Of a stretch of 64,000 nucleotides of DNA, positions 50,901-60,229 are shown one piece after another (positions within the stretch are counted from its first letter, which is position 1; each line of letters begins with the position of its first letter). The notes under the pieces are model-generated. The model searched no databases, was not told the origin of the DNA, and was given only the letters and a program-made list of their open reading frames with translations. The DNA lies in NCBI RefSeq assembly GCF_000764305.2, contig NW_025934815.1, positions 1 through 64,000 of the forward strand, read 5' to 3'. The translations under genes were made by a program, and so were the position numbers. The stretch comes from Hyalella azteca (Eukaryota; Arthropoda; Malacostraca; Amphipoda; Hyalellidae).

Positions 50901-53900
50901 AAACATTCAAGTTTCAAATGGATTAAGAACTTACCACGATGAATAACTCTGCACGCTGGATTAAATACTTACCAGCTCTACTAGTTCCATAATATTTTCA
51001 CAGTGCTACACATGATCTAGCATTAATTTCCTCGACATTTTGGAAATAAATGTATATGGTTTTCCCAATTAAATGAGACCCGAAGATATAAATTCCGATC
51101 TTAAAAATATAGCTGAAAATGACCCTAAAATACGCTCTTGCATAGAACTTGCATTTCCATTAGAAGATTTGGGAGGCTTGAGGCAGCTGCGAGCAGAGTT
51201 TTGTCCCCTCATCTCGACAACTACTCTTGTCCCATCTCGAAACAGCTGATGATCGTGCGTGGCCTGCGCCACATCCTGCTTCTTGAGGAGCCTCCTGTGC
51301 CTGCTCTTGAGAGGCACGCATACTATCTCCTGATGGCCGTCCAGAGCCACCACGTATGGGGTTGAATCAGGCGTCGCCTCGTTGAGCGTTAGAACTGCGT
51401 GTTCCCCAAGATGCAACCCTGTGAATATAAAAACTCACATTTCCTACATTCAACCAAAAGAATACATCGATCTAACAGTTAAGAAAATGTTAATCACAGG
51501 AATTTTAAGAGTCAAGTTTTTAAAGTATTTCCGAAATTAGGTTAATAAAAGTTTTTCGTCAGAAATTCATCAAATGACTTCTAAAATACATTTAAATCAA
51601 TCAACACAGTTACTTAAGAAAAAAACTAAAGACAACCATTAGAAAGTCCAAACGAAAATTAGATTGTCAAAGCGATAACAAGGACTCACGTTAATCCTAT
51701 CGATGGCGGAAGGAGGACCGCCGCGTTGCACGTGACTAAGCACGTTGATCAGCGTGTCCCATCCCAAATTGTTGTCGATAACCTACAGGCAACGAGAGAT
51801 GCTGGATTTATCAGTAATATAGGCAACATTATTATTTGTTATGAACAAGCAATACTGGATGGAAGGTATTCAAAGTAGAACGTATACTAAAGAGACCTCA
51901 CCTCCTTGATGTCTTTGGCAGAGATGGGCTTTCCTTGCAGGTTGATCGCGCCTTCAGCCACTATTATGATGTGGAAACGCTGGCCCATCGCACGCTCCTG
52001 TCAAACAACGCACGATCAAAGAAAGCCAAACGGGCATTGGTTACGTTCTGGCATTTATTATGTTCACTTTATAATCACAAAAGCAGGCTTTGTACAATAT
52101 GCAGGCCAATTTTTTTCAAAAGCTGATTAGAAGAAATTGTGGGGTAGAGAAGCAATATCAAATAGACCAGCACAAAAACTCAGCATGCAGAATTGAGTAC
52201 CAAGAAAATGCACCAGAAAAAAAACTATAGAATAGAATAAAAGTGTCGGCGTTGAAGAAATAGGCCCATGGCCTGTTGCCGATTCTTGAACTTTTCGTGA
52301 CTTGATTCACAAGGGATCCGGCCTTTGGAACCCGATCTTTCCATAACTGACGATTGATTGAGATAGCTGCTGGACTTATTGCCTGGTCCGTACTTTGCTA
52401 GAAGTATACTTGTATACTTCAATGAGGTCCCCACACAGACGTCGATAACTGAGGCTTGGAAGCTTCATAATCTTTAATCTTTCCTCATAGGACTTGCCTT
52501 TCAAGCCCGGAACTATTCTTGTTGCGCGTCTTTATGCAAAGTCAACTCAGAACAGTAAGTACATTCATGCAATCAACACAGATGCCAAAGAAGCTCGTAG
52601 ATGAGCACTATTTAGGCGCATAGAAGCAAAAGCAGTAAAAAGCTACTGAAAGAAGTAGCTTTTAAAAGATCACGCGGTGTTGCCGGCGCACTTGCGGGTG
52701 AGGGCAACCCTACGGTGACCTACTTATGTCTCTCAAGCAACTAAATGTAAATTATAAGCGCAGAGGCTACAAATAAAGTGTGCATGGCAGGCAGCCATGG
52801 CAATAAGAAGAGAAAATGAAAAGGCTTACCTCCCGCAGCATATCGCAGAGTTTGTCTTCCCAATTCTGCGGTGGCGGATATTTTGGGGTAAAACAGTAGA
52901 CGGCCTCGGACGTGAAGGCGGCAGTCCTCGCCAGGTAACTGCGGGCAACTCGAGTTTAGACTAAATAACACTGGTAGAGAAATATGTTGTTAACTTTACT
53001 ATCACATTTCAAAAATGAACGTTTTGAATTAGCTTACCTACAGTTGTGTCCCATGACCTCGATGATGGCGCATCGCTGGTGACTTTCGACCGTGGGGACG
53101 ATCGCATCGATGGCCTCCACAATGCGGTGCAGGGCAGAGTTCGTGCCGAGGGTCTCCTCCGTGTCACAGAAGTCGCTGTCGATAGAGCTCACCACGCCAA
53201 CGATGTTCAATTGCGAGTGATTTGATTTTTGTTCCTCAGTGATAAAACCTGCCCAAAAAACTAGTGGTCACACCCGGGACGTCGTGACCAGACATAAGAT
53301 CGGTGCACAGGCAGCTGCACAGCTTAACCACAGTGCACATTCAAACGAAATTACATGTTAAAAATGACAAGATATGATCGTGTTTACTCCAATAGAAACC
53401 CGAGGAAACTTTAAAAGATTCGTAAGTAACCGTATTTGGGATAAATGTTGCTTCATCCGTACAAAAAATACAAGATGATTGAACTTCGAGAGCGTAATTC
53501 CATCTTTTTAATACATGATTACAGATTACAGATCACAGTAGTAACGCTCTCCTTACATTACAGAATTTCATCAGATGCACTATTTTCATAAAACAAATGG
53601 TAACTCGATGTGTGTAGCCGTTATCATCGATGTCTGTAGCCGTTATCATCGATGTGTGTAGCCGTTATCATCGATGAAACCCCCCCTCCCTAGTCGCCAC
53701 TACCAGGATGGGCTATTACAACAACAACATGTGTGTAGCCGTTATCATCGATGTGTGTAGCCGTTATCATCGATGTGAGTAGCCGTTATCATAAAGGCTG
53801 TTAATATGCCTAGCCTCTCACCGTTCTCGACAAGGGTTTGCAGGAGGCCGGGCCAGTCGTCCTTGAAGATGTCGGCGGCGGTGAGGGAGTCGTCTCCACC

Positions 53901-56900
53901 AATAACGCACAGGTTCGTGATGCCGTTGTCGATGAGGTTCATGGCTGCCCTCAGTCGACCTTCGCGTTGTTTGAACTCCTCGCAACGCGAAGATCCGAGC
54001 ATTGTACCAGCCTGATCAAAATCTATTACGTCAGCAAACCAAAAAAAAATCTTAAAAATATCTAATTATAAGAGGCAACACTCTAGAAATTGTTAACAAT
54101 GTTAGGAATGATCCCTTCGCATCTTCATCACGTCACATCATCATGAAGTATTCATAAAGACTCACCGATAACTAAAAAATATCTTATAAAATACACACGC
54201 CACTCAAGTCAATGAGAAAATATCACAAACACAAGATCGACACAACTTCCAATGAGAAGCAATAATGCGCAACATAGCGATGATATCAATGTAGAAAAAC
54301 AACTCTTCATTCAGTTGACAGGTTAACAGGTTATTTCTTCAATATTAACAGGTTATTCAGCAAAGACTTAACAAGACCCACCTCATGGATGATACCGGAC
54401 ACGGAAGACCACGAGGCTTCATAAATGTCGTCCCCGCCATCCACCATGCCTTTGTAGCCATGACGAATGAAGAATACTGTAGCGCCATAGTGAACGCCCA
54501 CACCCACAACGGCACGGACGACCGCGTTCATGTGCTGCAATACGTAACTGTTACCTTTACGAAATACATTTGATGTTCTTGTGATCGATCGAAGTTCGTT
54601 CCCCGTCTCCATAATTATACAAACAAAAAATTCATTTTATTTAAAGATAGCCGCCCATGTTAAATCGACAAACACTTGTTGTGGTTCCCCGGTCTCATTT
54701 TTACAAGAGACCCGCCTCGCGCAATTACGACACCACCGACAGGGGGTCGCTCCAAAGCTGTAGGGCCGAGGTTATGTGGTGGTGTTGTCTAAGATCCTGC
54801 CAGAGCGGACATTACAGGAGAATGTGTGTAATTGTGTGGGGAGCTCCCTGGCAGGATGGACAGGTGTGTGAGTCTGCTTGGCCGATTCTGCTTGCGTATG
54901 TTTGTAGTGAAGGGTGGTGGCCGCAGCACAGCCTGGCAAGGTGTACTCTCTCCAGTCTTGAGAGCTGGGTTTCTGTGCTTCTCATGTCAGCTGGTGAGTG
55001 TCCAAGGACTTTGTTGTTGCCGACCAGCTCCAGCGTTCTGTGTCATAATTGTGTGTAAGTGTTTTTTTTTGCGCTGGTGTTGCCTTAGGGTGGGGGTACT
55101 GTGTTTAGTATGCTGGTGTAGTAGCTGTGTGGGGTTTGCACTATTTGTCTGCGTGTAGGTGGGTGGTCGCGCAGGTAGTAGTATGGGTGATCTGTGTTGA
55201 TTATGGCTGCAGCTGGAACTGTGTTTCTCTCATGTCGAGGTGTGCTTTTATGGGAAGTATTTTTGTTTTCGGCGTGAAGGTGGGGGTACTTTGTGTGCAG
55301 CCTGTGACAACCCTAAGTGCTTTGTTTTGTAGTGTTTGGAGTTTCTGTATGTTGGTGTTGGATAGTGCGGGCGCCCAGGCGGGGCTGGCATATGCCAGCA
55401 CTGTTCTGAAGAATTGTTTGTATGTGGGTGCTAGTGTTTCTTTGTCTTTGCCAAATTTTGTACCACCTAGGACCCTAAGTGAGTTGAGTCTGATGTTTGC
55501 GTTGTTCACTATGTTGTTGATGTGAGGGCCAAAGGTAATGGAGGTGTTGTAGGTGACCTCTAATATTTTTGTTTCGTGTGTGTGCCGGATTGGGGTGTTG
55601 TTTAGTGTGAAGTTTGGTCTGTATTGGTGCTCCTTTGTGTAGCTGGTCATATGTGTGCTTGTAGATTTACTAGGAGCAACCTCGAGTCTGTTCAGTGTAA
55701 GCCATTGTGATAAAGTGCTGGGATATGATTGTGCTTGTTGAGTACATATGTCTGCGGATGGGTTTATTGTAATGTCGTCTGCGTAGGAGGCAATGTGGAT
55801 GTTTAGAGGTGGTTCGGGTATGTCGTGCATGTGTAGATTGAAGAGTGAGGGTGATAGGACGGAGCACTGTGGGACTCCGTTGGGAATGGGTGATGTGTGT
55901 GATGACTTGCCAGAGTAGTGTACGCATGCTTGTCTTCCTGATAGGTAATTGGCACGCCAGCGTTTGTTGTTGTTGTGTAGTGTGGTGTTGTAAATTTTGT
56001 TTGTGCGGGATTTGTTTTGTTTGTGAGAGGGAATTTTGTTCTGTGTGCAGGTTTGCGAAAGTTGATGCCATCGTTTCTGCTCTGTGTGAGGTTTGTGAGT
56101 AGTGTTGCGGTCGAGTGGTGAGGTCTGAATCCGTGTTGTGTTGGAGAAAGTGTAATGTGCGGAGTGGCTGTGTTCAGTATGAGGCGCTCTATGACTTTTG
56201 ATGGTGTACAGAGGACTGTGATTGGTCTGTATGAGGCGGCCTCAGTGGGTGATTTGTAGGGGTTTGAGAAGTGTGATTATTTTGCCAATTTTCCAGATGT
56301 ATGGTATTTTGGAATGTGAGTAGAAGTTGGCAATGTTTGTAAGTGTCGTGATTCCGTGAGGACCAAGGTGTTTGAGGTGTACGTAATGTTGTCGGGCCCA
56401 GCAGTGGAGGAGTTTTTAATTTGTTTTATGACCTTTTTAGTGTTATCTGCAGTGGCTTGGGTAGCTGTTGGGTCTAGTGGAAATAGTTGTTTGCGTCTTG
56501 ATGGGGTAACCTGCTTACGTTTGCGTAGTGTTGTATTAGTACGTTTGCTTGTGCTTGTCTGGTGGGAATGTTATCTGTGTTAGTGGTGATTGCAGCGTGG
56601 GTGTGTTCTTGTTTGCTGTTCGAGTTGTGTATGCTGCGTATTGTTCTGTAAAGTTGTGTGGTGTTGGATTTATAGCGGAATATTGGTACCACTATAAGCT
56701 AAGGGAGTGCGAATAATAGGGAAACCTACGAGTAATTAGCCAGGCGGATGTTGTGAACAATGTATTTGAGTATTGTAAAGTTTGCACACCAAACGTTGGC
56801 GGACAAAGCTGCAGTGAAATGACTAGTTACTGAATTTACGAAGAAAGAAAAAGTCAATCTCTAAGAAGTTCGGATGGTTGTTAGACTGCTGACTATTTGA

Positions 56901-57632
56901 GGAAAAAAAATGAACAATAAAATAAATAACGAATATTGATGGTCCCTACAGATTTGTGGTCCAGTGTATTCAGAAACTCGAGCCAAGCCCGTTGCTGTTG
57001 TTCTGTGATTTTGTTCTGAATTTGTGCGTTTAGTTCCTTCATTCCCCCGAGTAGTGATTGGTGACTGAGGGGTGGGTGTTTGTCTGTGATTGTTGCGTTG
57101 ACAGATGAGGCTGGCTATATCAGGGGTGAAGTTTTTTTCAACTCACAATTTTCACATAGGCTAGTAAAAAAATTCAATTTGTTATCTTTAAATTATATAT
57201 ATTTAATTTTTCCAACTCTTCTGAACACCCCAGAAGAACGGGAGTCAGCCAAATCTGTATTGATTAATGACGTAATTTGAAATCTTTTCTCAATGTATCC
57301 AGCAGATATAAAAATCTACTCATAAATACCTCGGGTGACCCTAAATGTATCAAATATACAAGTTAAGAGTTCCTAACTTAGCCAGCCAATCACTGTGGTC
57401 TATTTCAAGCTATACACACGAATCATGGACGAGAAATCGGCCGCTACGTGTACCCTAGAAAGTTTATAGGTGGGCTCCAGACCATAACAGAGTTACGGAC
57501 CCACCATAATAAGCAACGCACCGGAGAGTCACCACCGCTGGTCAAGACGGCGATCCTCTTGCCCTTCAATTTGCTGCCGCACTCTAGGACGCGTCCCTTG
57601 GAGCTCGGGATAGGCTGCGTGGCTTCTGCCAT
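47924..57632 (-). CDS. 6-phosphofructokinase-like gene, two-domain, degenerate
   Basis: The exons align end to end with animal ATP-dependent 6-phosphofructokinase (about 780 residues), the committed step of glycolysis in the cytosol, with an N-terminal catalytic and a C-terminal regulatory half. Exon phases fit except at one junction. In the N-half SGGDSPGMN has His for Gly38, GGDGS is GGDDS (126-130), GSIDND is SSIDSD (Asp175 kept), MGRHCG is MGHNCS, FIPE is FTPK (Lys241) and DTRVTVLGH is DTLINVLSH. The C-half is closer to normal ([17 protein letters not shown]) but LGHMQQGG is PGYVQQGD. The C-terminus lacks about 40 residues. The exon G/H junction is out of frame. It may be a pseudo-enzyme paralogue or a recent pseudogene; conserved splice sites favour the former, the frameshift the latter. 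Confidence 0.85.
48070..48244 (-). CDS. phosphofructokinase-like exon N
   Basis: [20 protein letters not shown] and on to AVVLSLQG; phase 1 start, phase 2 end (donor GTACTA). The family's GHMQQGG is GYVQQGD. Confidence 0.88.
48529..48694 (-). CDS. phosphofructokinase-like exon M
   Basis: [54 protein letters not shown]; donor GTTAAT, phase 1. Confidence 0.9.
49005..49160 (-). CDS. phosphofructokinase-like exon L
   Basis: [52 protein letters not shown]; phase 0 at both ends. The best conserved exon. Confidence 0.93.
49288..49500 (-). CDS. phosphofructokinase-like exon K
   Basis: [59 protein letters not shown]; phase 0, donor GTGCGA. Confidence 0.93.
49690..50012 (+). mobile_element. tRNA-derived SINE in intron J/K
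   Basis: A tRNA-like head has a box A (TGGTGCAGTGG) and a box B (GGTTCGAGTCC). A roughly 230-bp body and a 3' end of TAGTCGCCACTACCAGGATG plus CAACAACAACA follow. ATAGCGCAGCA occurs before (about 49671) and after (about 50007) the element, a possible target duplication. It lies antisense to the host gene. Confidence 0.8.
50084..50182 (-). CDS. phosphofructokinase-like exon J
   Basis: [20 protein letters not shown] then [13 protein letters not shown]; phase 0, acceptor tatgttacag, donor GTCAGT. Confidence 0.9.
50671..50817 (-). CDS. phosphofructokinase-like exon I (start of C-half)
   Basis: [49 protein letters not shown]. The GMNAA motif is intact here, unlike in the N-half. Confidence 0.93.
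50900..50985 (-). repeat. duplicated donor-like sequence
   Basis: The gene strand has two consensus donors about 39 bp apart, GCTG then GTAAGTATTTAATCCA and CGTG then GTAAGTTCTTAATCCA. The first could end a short linker exon ([10 protein letters not shown], 50970-51003) joining exons H and I; this is not secure. Confidence 0.4.
51190..51418 (-). CDS. phosphofructokinase-like exon H, 3' end unresolved
   Basis: [40 protein letters not shown] and [12 protein letters not shown] align with the family. The acceptor tattcacag is strong, but two bases (GG) precede the conserved frame while exon G ends in phase 0, so the junction is off by one base. The 3' boundary could not be fixed. Confidence 0.7.
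51690..51782 (-). CDS. phosphofructokinase-like exon G
   Basis: [20 protein letters not shown] then [11 protein letters not shown], donor GTGAGT. The substrate-binding Arg of DTRVTVLGH is Leu. Confidence 0.88.
51902..51997 (-). CDS. phosphofructokinase-like exon F
   Basis: [20 protein letters not shown] then [12 protein letters not shown], phase 0 at both ends; the IIIVAEGA core is intact. Confidence 0.93.
52235..52540 (-). mobile_element. CR1-like LINE fragment with internal deletion
   Basis: The minus strand reads [40 protein letters not shown] (typical CR1-type end of pol), then jumps to the 3' UTR (AGAATCGGCAACAGGCCAT, TTCAACGCCGACACTTTTAT). It lies in the phosphofructokinase-like intron E/F. 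Confidence 0.8.
52830..52938 (-). CDS. phosphofructokinase-like exon E
   Basis: [20 protein letters not shown] then [16 protein letters not shown]. The substrate-binding Glu of FIPE is Lys. Confidence 0.88.
53038..53248 (-). CDS. phosphofructokinase-like exon D (catalytic region)
   Basis: [69 protein letters not shown]. The catalytic Asp (SID) remains, but neighbouring Gly, Asn and Arg residues are replaced. Confidence 0.9.
53595..53795. repeat. 22-bp minisatellite split by SINE fragment
   Basis: GTGTGTAGCCGTTATCATCGAT is repeated about seven times beside exon C, interrupted at 53678-53730. Confidence 0.9.
53678..53730 (+). mobile_element. SINE 3'-end fragment inside minisatellite
   Basis: CCCCCCTCCCTAGTCGCCAC then TACCAGGATGGGCTATTACA and ACAACAACA match the 3' end of the SINE at 49.7-50.0 kb. 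Confidence 0.85.
53822..54011 (-). CDS. phosphofructokinase-like exon C (GGDDS)
   Basis: [55 protein letters not shown]; phase 1 end. The near-invariant GGDGS of ATP-dependent enzymes reads GGDDS. Confidence 0.92.
54382..54534 (-). CDS. phosphofructokinase-like exon B
   Basis: [51 protein letters not shown]; the first codon is His where the family has Gly. Confidence 0.9.
54690..56700 (-). mobile_element. Jockey-like LINE, truncated and mutated
   Basis: From high to low coordinates: a linker region ([27 protein letters not shown]), RT start ([20 protein letters not shown]), then a frame change where motif A (the first catalytic Asp) should be. Next come [40 protein letters not shown] and SYADDITI (motif C), the thumb ([18 protein letters not shown]), and a C-terminal zinc knuckle ([16 protein letters not shown] then a stop). 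It lies in the phosphofructokinase-like intron A/B in the same orientation. Confidence 0.85.
57522..57632 (-). CDS. phosphofructokinase-like exon A (start)
   Basis: ATG at 57632-57630 in good context (CCCACCATGG). It encodes [20 protein letters not shown] then [17 protein letters not shown], donor GTGCGT, phase 0. A strong acceptor (gcttcttgttcag, AG at 57651-57652) lies 18 bases before the ATG, so the 5' UTR continues in an upstream exon not located here. Confidence 0.9.
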
Positions 57633-58216
57633 GGTGGGTAAGTTCACTTCCTGAACAAGAAGCAAAATGTTAGGAAAAAGAGGACAAAAAAATGAATATG
57701 CCAGTGACTGCAACATGAATTCCAATGGACGTTATAGTAGCGAGTGATAGCTAATTACTCTTCGAGTGAGCACCTCTTAGCTCTTCTAAGAGCTTCAAGT
57801 GAGCAGAGAAGATCCCAGAAGGAATCCCAGTACAAACACATAGGATAATTTGCTTTGTAAAGAACAATAGACAAGAATAGAATCAACATCTTTGATGGTC
57901 GTTCTTTAGAACCTGTCGATTTGAGAAAGTCCAGCACTCGACCTTCATACCTCAAGGACAATTGAGGTATGACTGTACTTAAATCGAGGCATGACTGTAC
58001 AAGCATCACATATACATGAAGCAAAATAGCCAGGATAAGCTCAACAAACACCCATGATACAAGCACAAAACAATGAGCATACCTATATCAATAACCCTTG
58101 CAATACCAAAGATTGAAATGAAGAAACAATAACTTCATTTGACATACTGTGAAATAAAGCCTAAGTAAGATGAACTTCAGCAAGACATTAACGTTAAGGC
58201 ACTAAACACTATCTTA

Positions 58217-58476
58217 TAATAATAATAATAATAATAATAGCGGTTTCAGCGTTTATTAGGCCGTAGGCCTGTCGCCGATTCTTAACATCGCAGAATATTC
58301 ACAGCATTTTGCGGTCTCGAACTCGCAACTCACTGCTACAATTCTGCTGTGCTTAACCGCCCGGCCTCCTTGCCGATTCTGACCAGAAACTGGCGCACAG
58401 AGCTGGGATCGAACCCGCGCCTCTCTAGTGCGTCAATCTTGGTACTCTGAACTTTAACCACTGGGCCACCCTGCCC
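58217..58476 (-). mobile_element. dimeric tRNA-type SINE with LINE-like tail
   Basis: On the minus strand the head has box A (TGGCCCAGTGG) and box B (GGTTCGATCCC). A second tRNA-like part follows (GGCGGTTAAGCAC, GAGTTCGAGACC). The 3' end, AAGAATCGGCGACAGGCC then ACGGCCTAATAAACGCTGAA, resembles the CR1-like 3' UTR at 10.23 kb, and an ATT microsatellite tail follows. Confidence 0.8.
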
Positions 58477-58715
58477 TTATCCTTCCTCAACCCATCTTAT
58501 CCTTCGCCTCAACCCTCAAGGGACATCATTGGTTTACTCACCCTTACAATGTTCACCTCAGTCACTGGTTATGTTACACTAGTTTAAATGGATGCTGGAA
58601 CGAGAAAAGAAAATACACGGCATAGTTAGTTTATCATGAATATTCAGTTAATATCGGGTAAATGGGTAAAAGCAGTAGGGGCGGGCTAAAACCTATCTAA
58701 CTATGTCTGCCAGTA

Positions 58716-58749
58716 ACATCATACTGAATTAATTAATTCAGTATGATGT
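58716..58749. repeat. perfect 34-bp palindrome
   Basis: ACATCATACTGAATTAA and its exact reverse complement with no loop, followed by repeated TTTAATATTAATGATG. Confidence 0.9.
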
Positions 58750-58959
58750 TTAATATTAATGATGTTTAATATTATTGATGTTTAATATTAATAATGTTTA
58801 ATATTAATAATAATTAATTTAAAAATTTCTAAATTCTACTACCATGTTTACATACACCCATCACAAAAATTCCTGTAAAAAATTATCAAGTAGCATTATC
58901 AAAGCTTATTTTAATCAGAATAAACTTTATGTTGATATGTGTGCTGTAAACTGATGTGT

Positions 58960-59045
58960 CTACTATTGATATGCTGAATTTGCTGGACATTTTCTTTGCC
59001 TTTATATTCTTTGTGAATGTCAAATTTAAGCAGACTGATAATATA
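58960..59045. repeat. half copy of the 33.4-kb hairpin repeat
   Basis: TGAATTTGCTGGACATTTTC, TTTGCCTTTATATTC and TTTAAGCAGAC match the second arm and tail of the hairpin units at 33.4-33.6 kb. Confidence 0.65.
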
Positions 59046-59764
59046 AGAATAAACTGTACAATGTGCATTAAAATTATAATATGGAATGCTAAAAAAAATT
59101 TGCTACAAAGCCTAAATATTTGTTGTGTTAATTATTTGTAGCAAAGGTATGAAATATTAAAAAGTTTTACATAAAAGATAACTTTTAAAAATGGCCTAGG
59201 GGATGTGTACACTGTACACAAGTATTATAACAGTAAAGTTGACTATGAAATCCAAATAATTTATAAGTAAAGGACTGCATCATACATTCCAAGGTGAACA
59301 CAGTGATTAAATCTTTGAAGTTTTTCTTTTGGGTGGCACACCAGCATTGTGATGTCTTGCTCCTAAACTCATTTTCCCTCATATACTGCTATAATACAAA
59401 AATTCAAAGCAATAGTAGATCTTGACATCTGAAGTGGTTCTGGCAACATATCCATCACACTAATGGTGGCAGTGCTTCAAACCTTCTTGGTGACCTGCCA
59501 GTAATATATTTGGCTGGCCAATTCTTGACAATGTTTATTTAATGAATGGAAATACACCCAAAAAATTTGTCTAATATATTCATTCATTCAAATTGCCTAT
59601 TCTGTGCCTGAAGCTGACATTCATTATTGTAGTATTGCCAAATTAAATTTGGTTGGTAAAAAGTTCCAAACTAAAATGTGGTGTTAAAAATATGCACCTC
59701 AATGTGTGTGTTCATCTAAGATAATAATAATATGTATTTAAAAATAAGTTTTTAAATACAACAC

Positions 59765-60010
59765 TTCTGAAGAATTCAGTGTCTGCAATGTTACATATGT
59801 AGAATGAATTTATAATTTTATCATCAAATATTAAAAAGTAATTTTTAAATTTTATTTTAAAATAAAAAAAATTAAATTTTTCAAAATTATTTATTCTGTC
59901 AATTGAATCATGCATTGTCTCCAACTTAACACAAGTGTGCAAAATTTCAGTTCAATTGGACAGGTAGTAGTGTGTTAAATAGCGATTAAAAGATATGTAG
60001 CAGACAAAAT
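59765..60010. repeat. dispersed repeat, copy 2
   Basis: Matches 25385-25615, including ACTTCTGAAGAATTCAGTGT at the left and CAATTGGACAGGTAGTAGTG at the right. Confidence 0.8.
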
Positions 60011-60039
60011 TGGTTTTTCAAATTTTTTTAATATTAAAA

Positions 60040-60225
60040 ATAAAAATTTTAAAATTTTTAAAATTATTTATTGTGTCAATTGATTCATGCATTGTCTCCA
60101 ACTTTATGCAAGTGTGCCAAATTTCAGATCGATTGGACAGGTAGAAGTGTGTTAAATATTGATTATAAGATTTGCAGCAGACAGACAAACAACAAGAAGT
60201 GAAGTTAAAGAGAGGTGTTGTAAAA
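60040..60225. repeat. dispersed repeat, copy 3
   Basis: A tandem neighbour of copy 2, closer to copy 1 in its 3' part (ATCGATTGGACAGGTAGAAG, AAGAAGTGAAGTTAAAGAG). Confidence 0.8.
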
Positions 60226-60229
60226 ATAC

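Noticed and set aside
48473..51365. Plus-strand frames over the phosphofructokinase-like exons
   Set aside because: They are antisense shadows of GC-rich exons with no splice or family support.
53822..54011. Horizontal transfer of a pyrophosphate-dependent phosphofructokinase
   Set aside because: Despite GGDDS, the gene has the two-half animal architecture, animal-type intron positions and closest motif similarity to animal ATP enzymes.
54657..55525. Long plus-strand Cys/Leu/Val-rich frames (133 and 132 codons)
   Set aside because: They are antisense to the Jockey-like reverse transcriptase, whose motifs are clear on the other strand.
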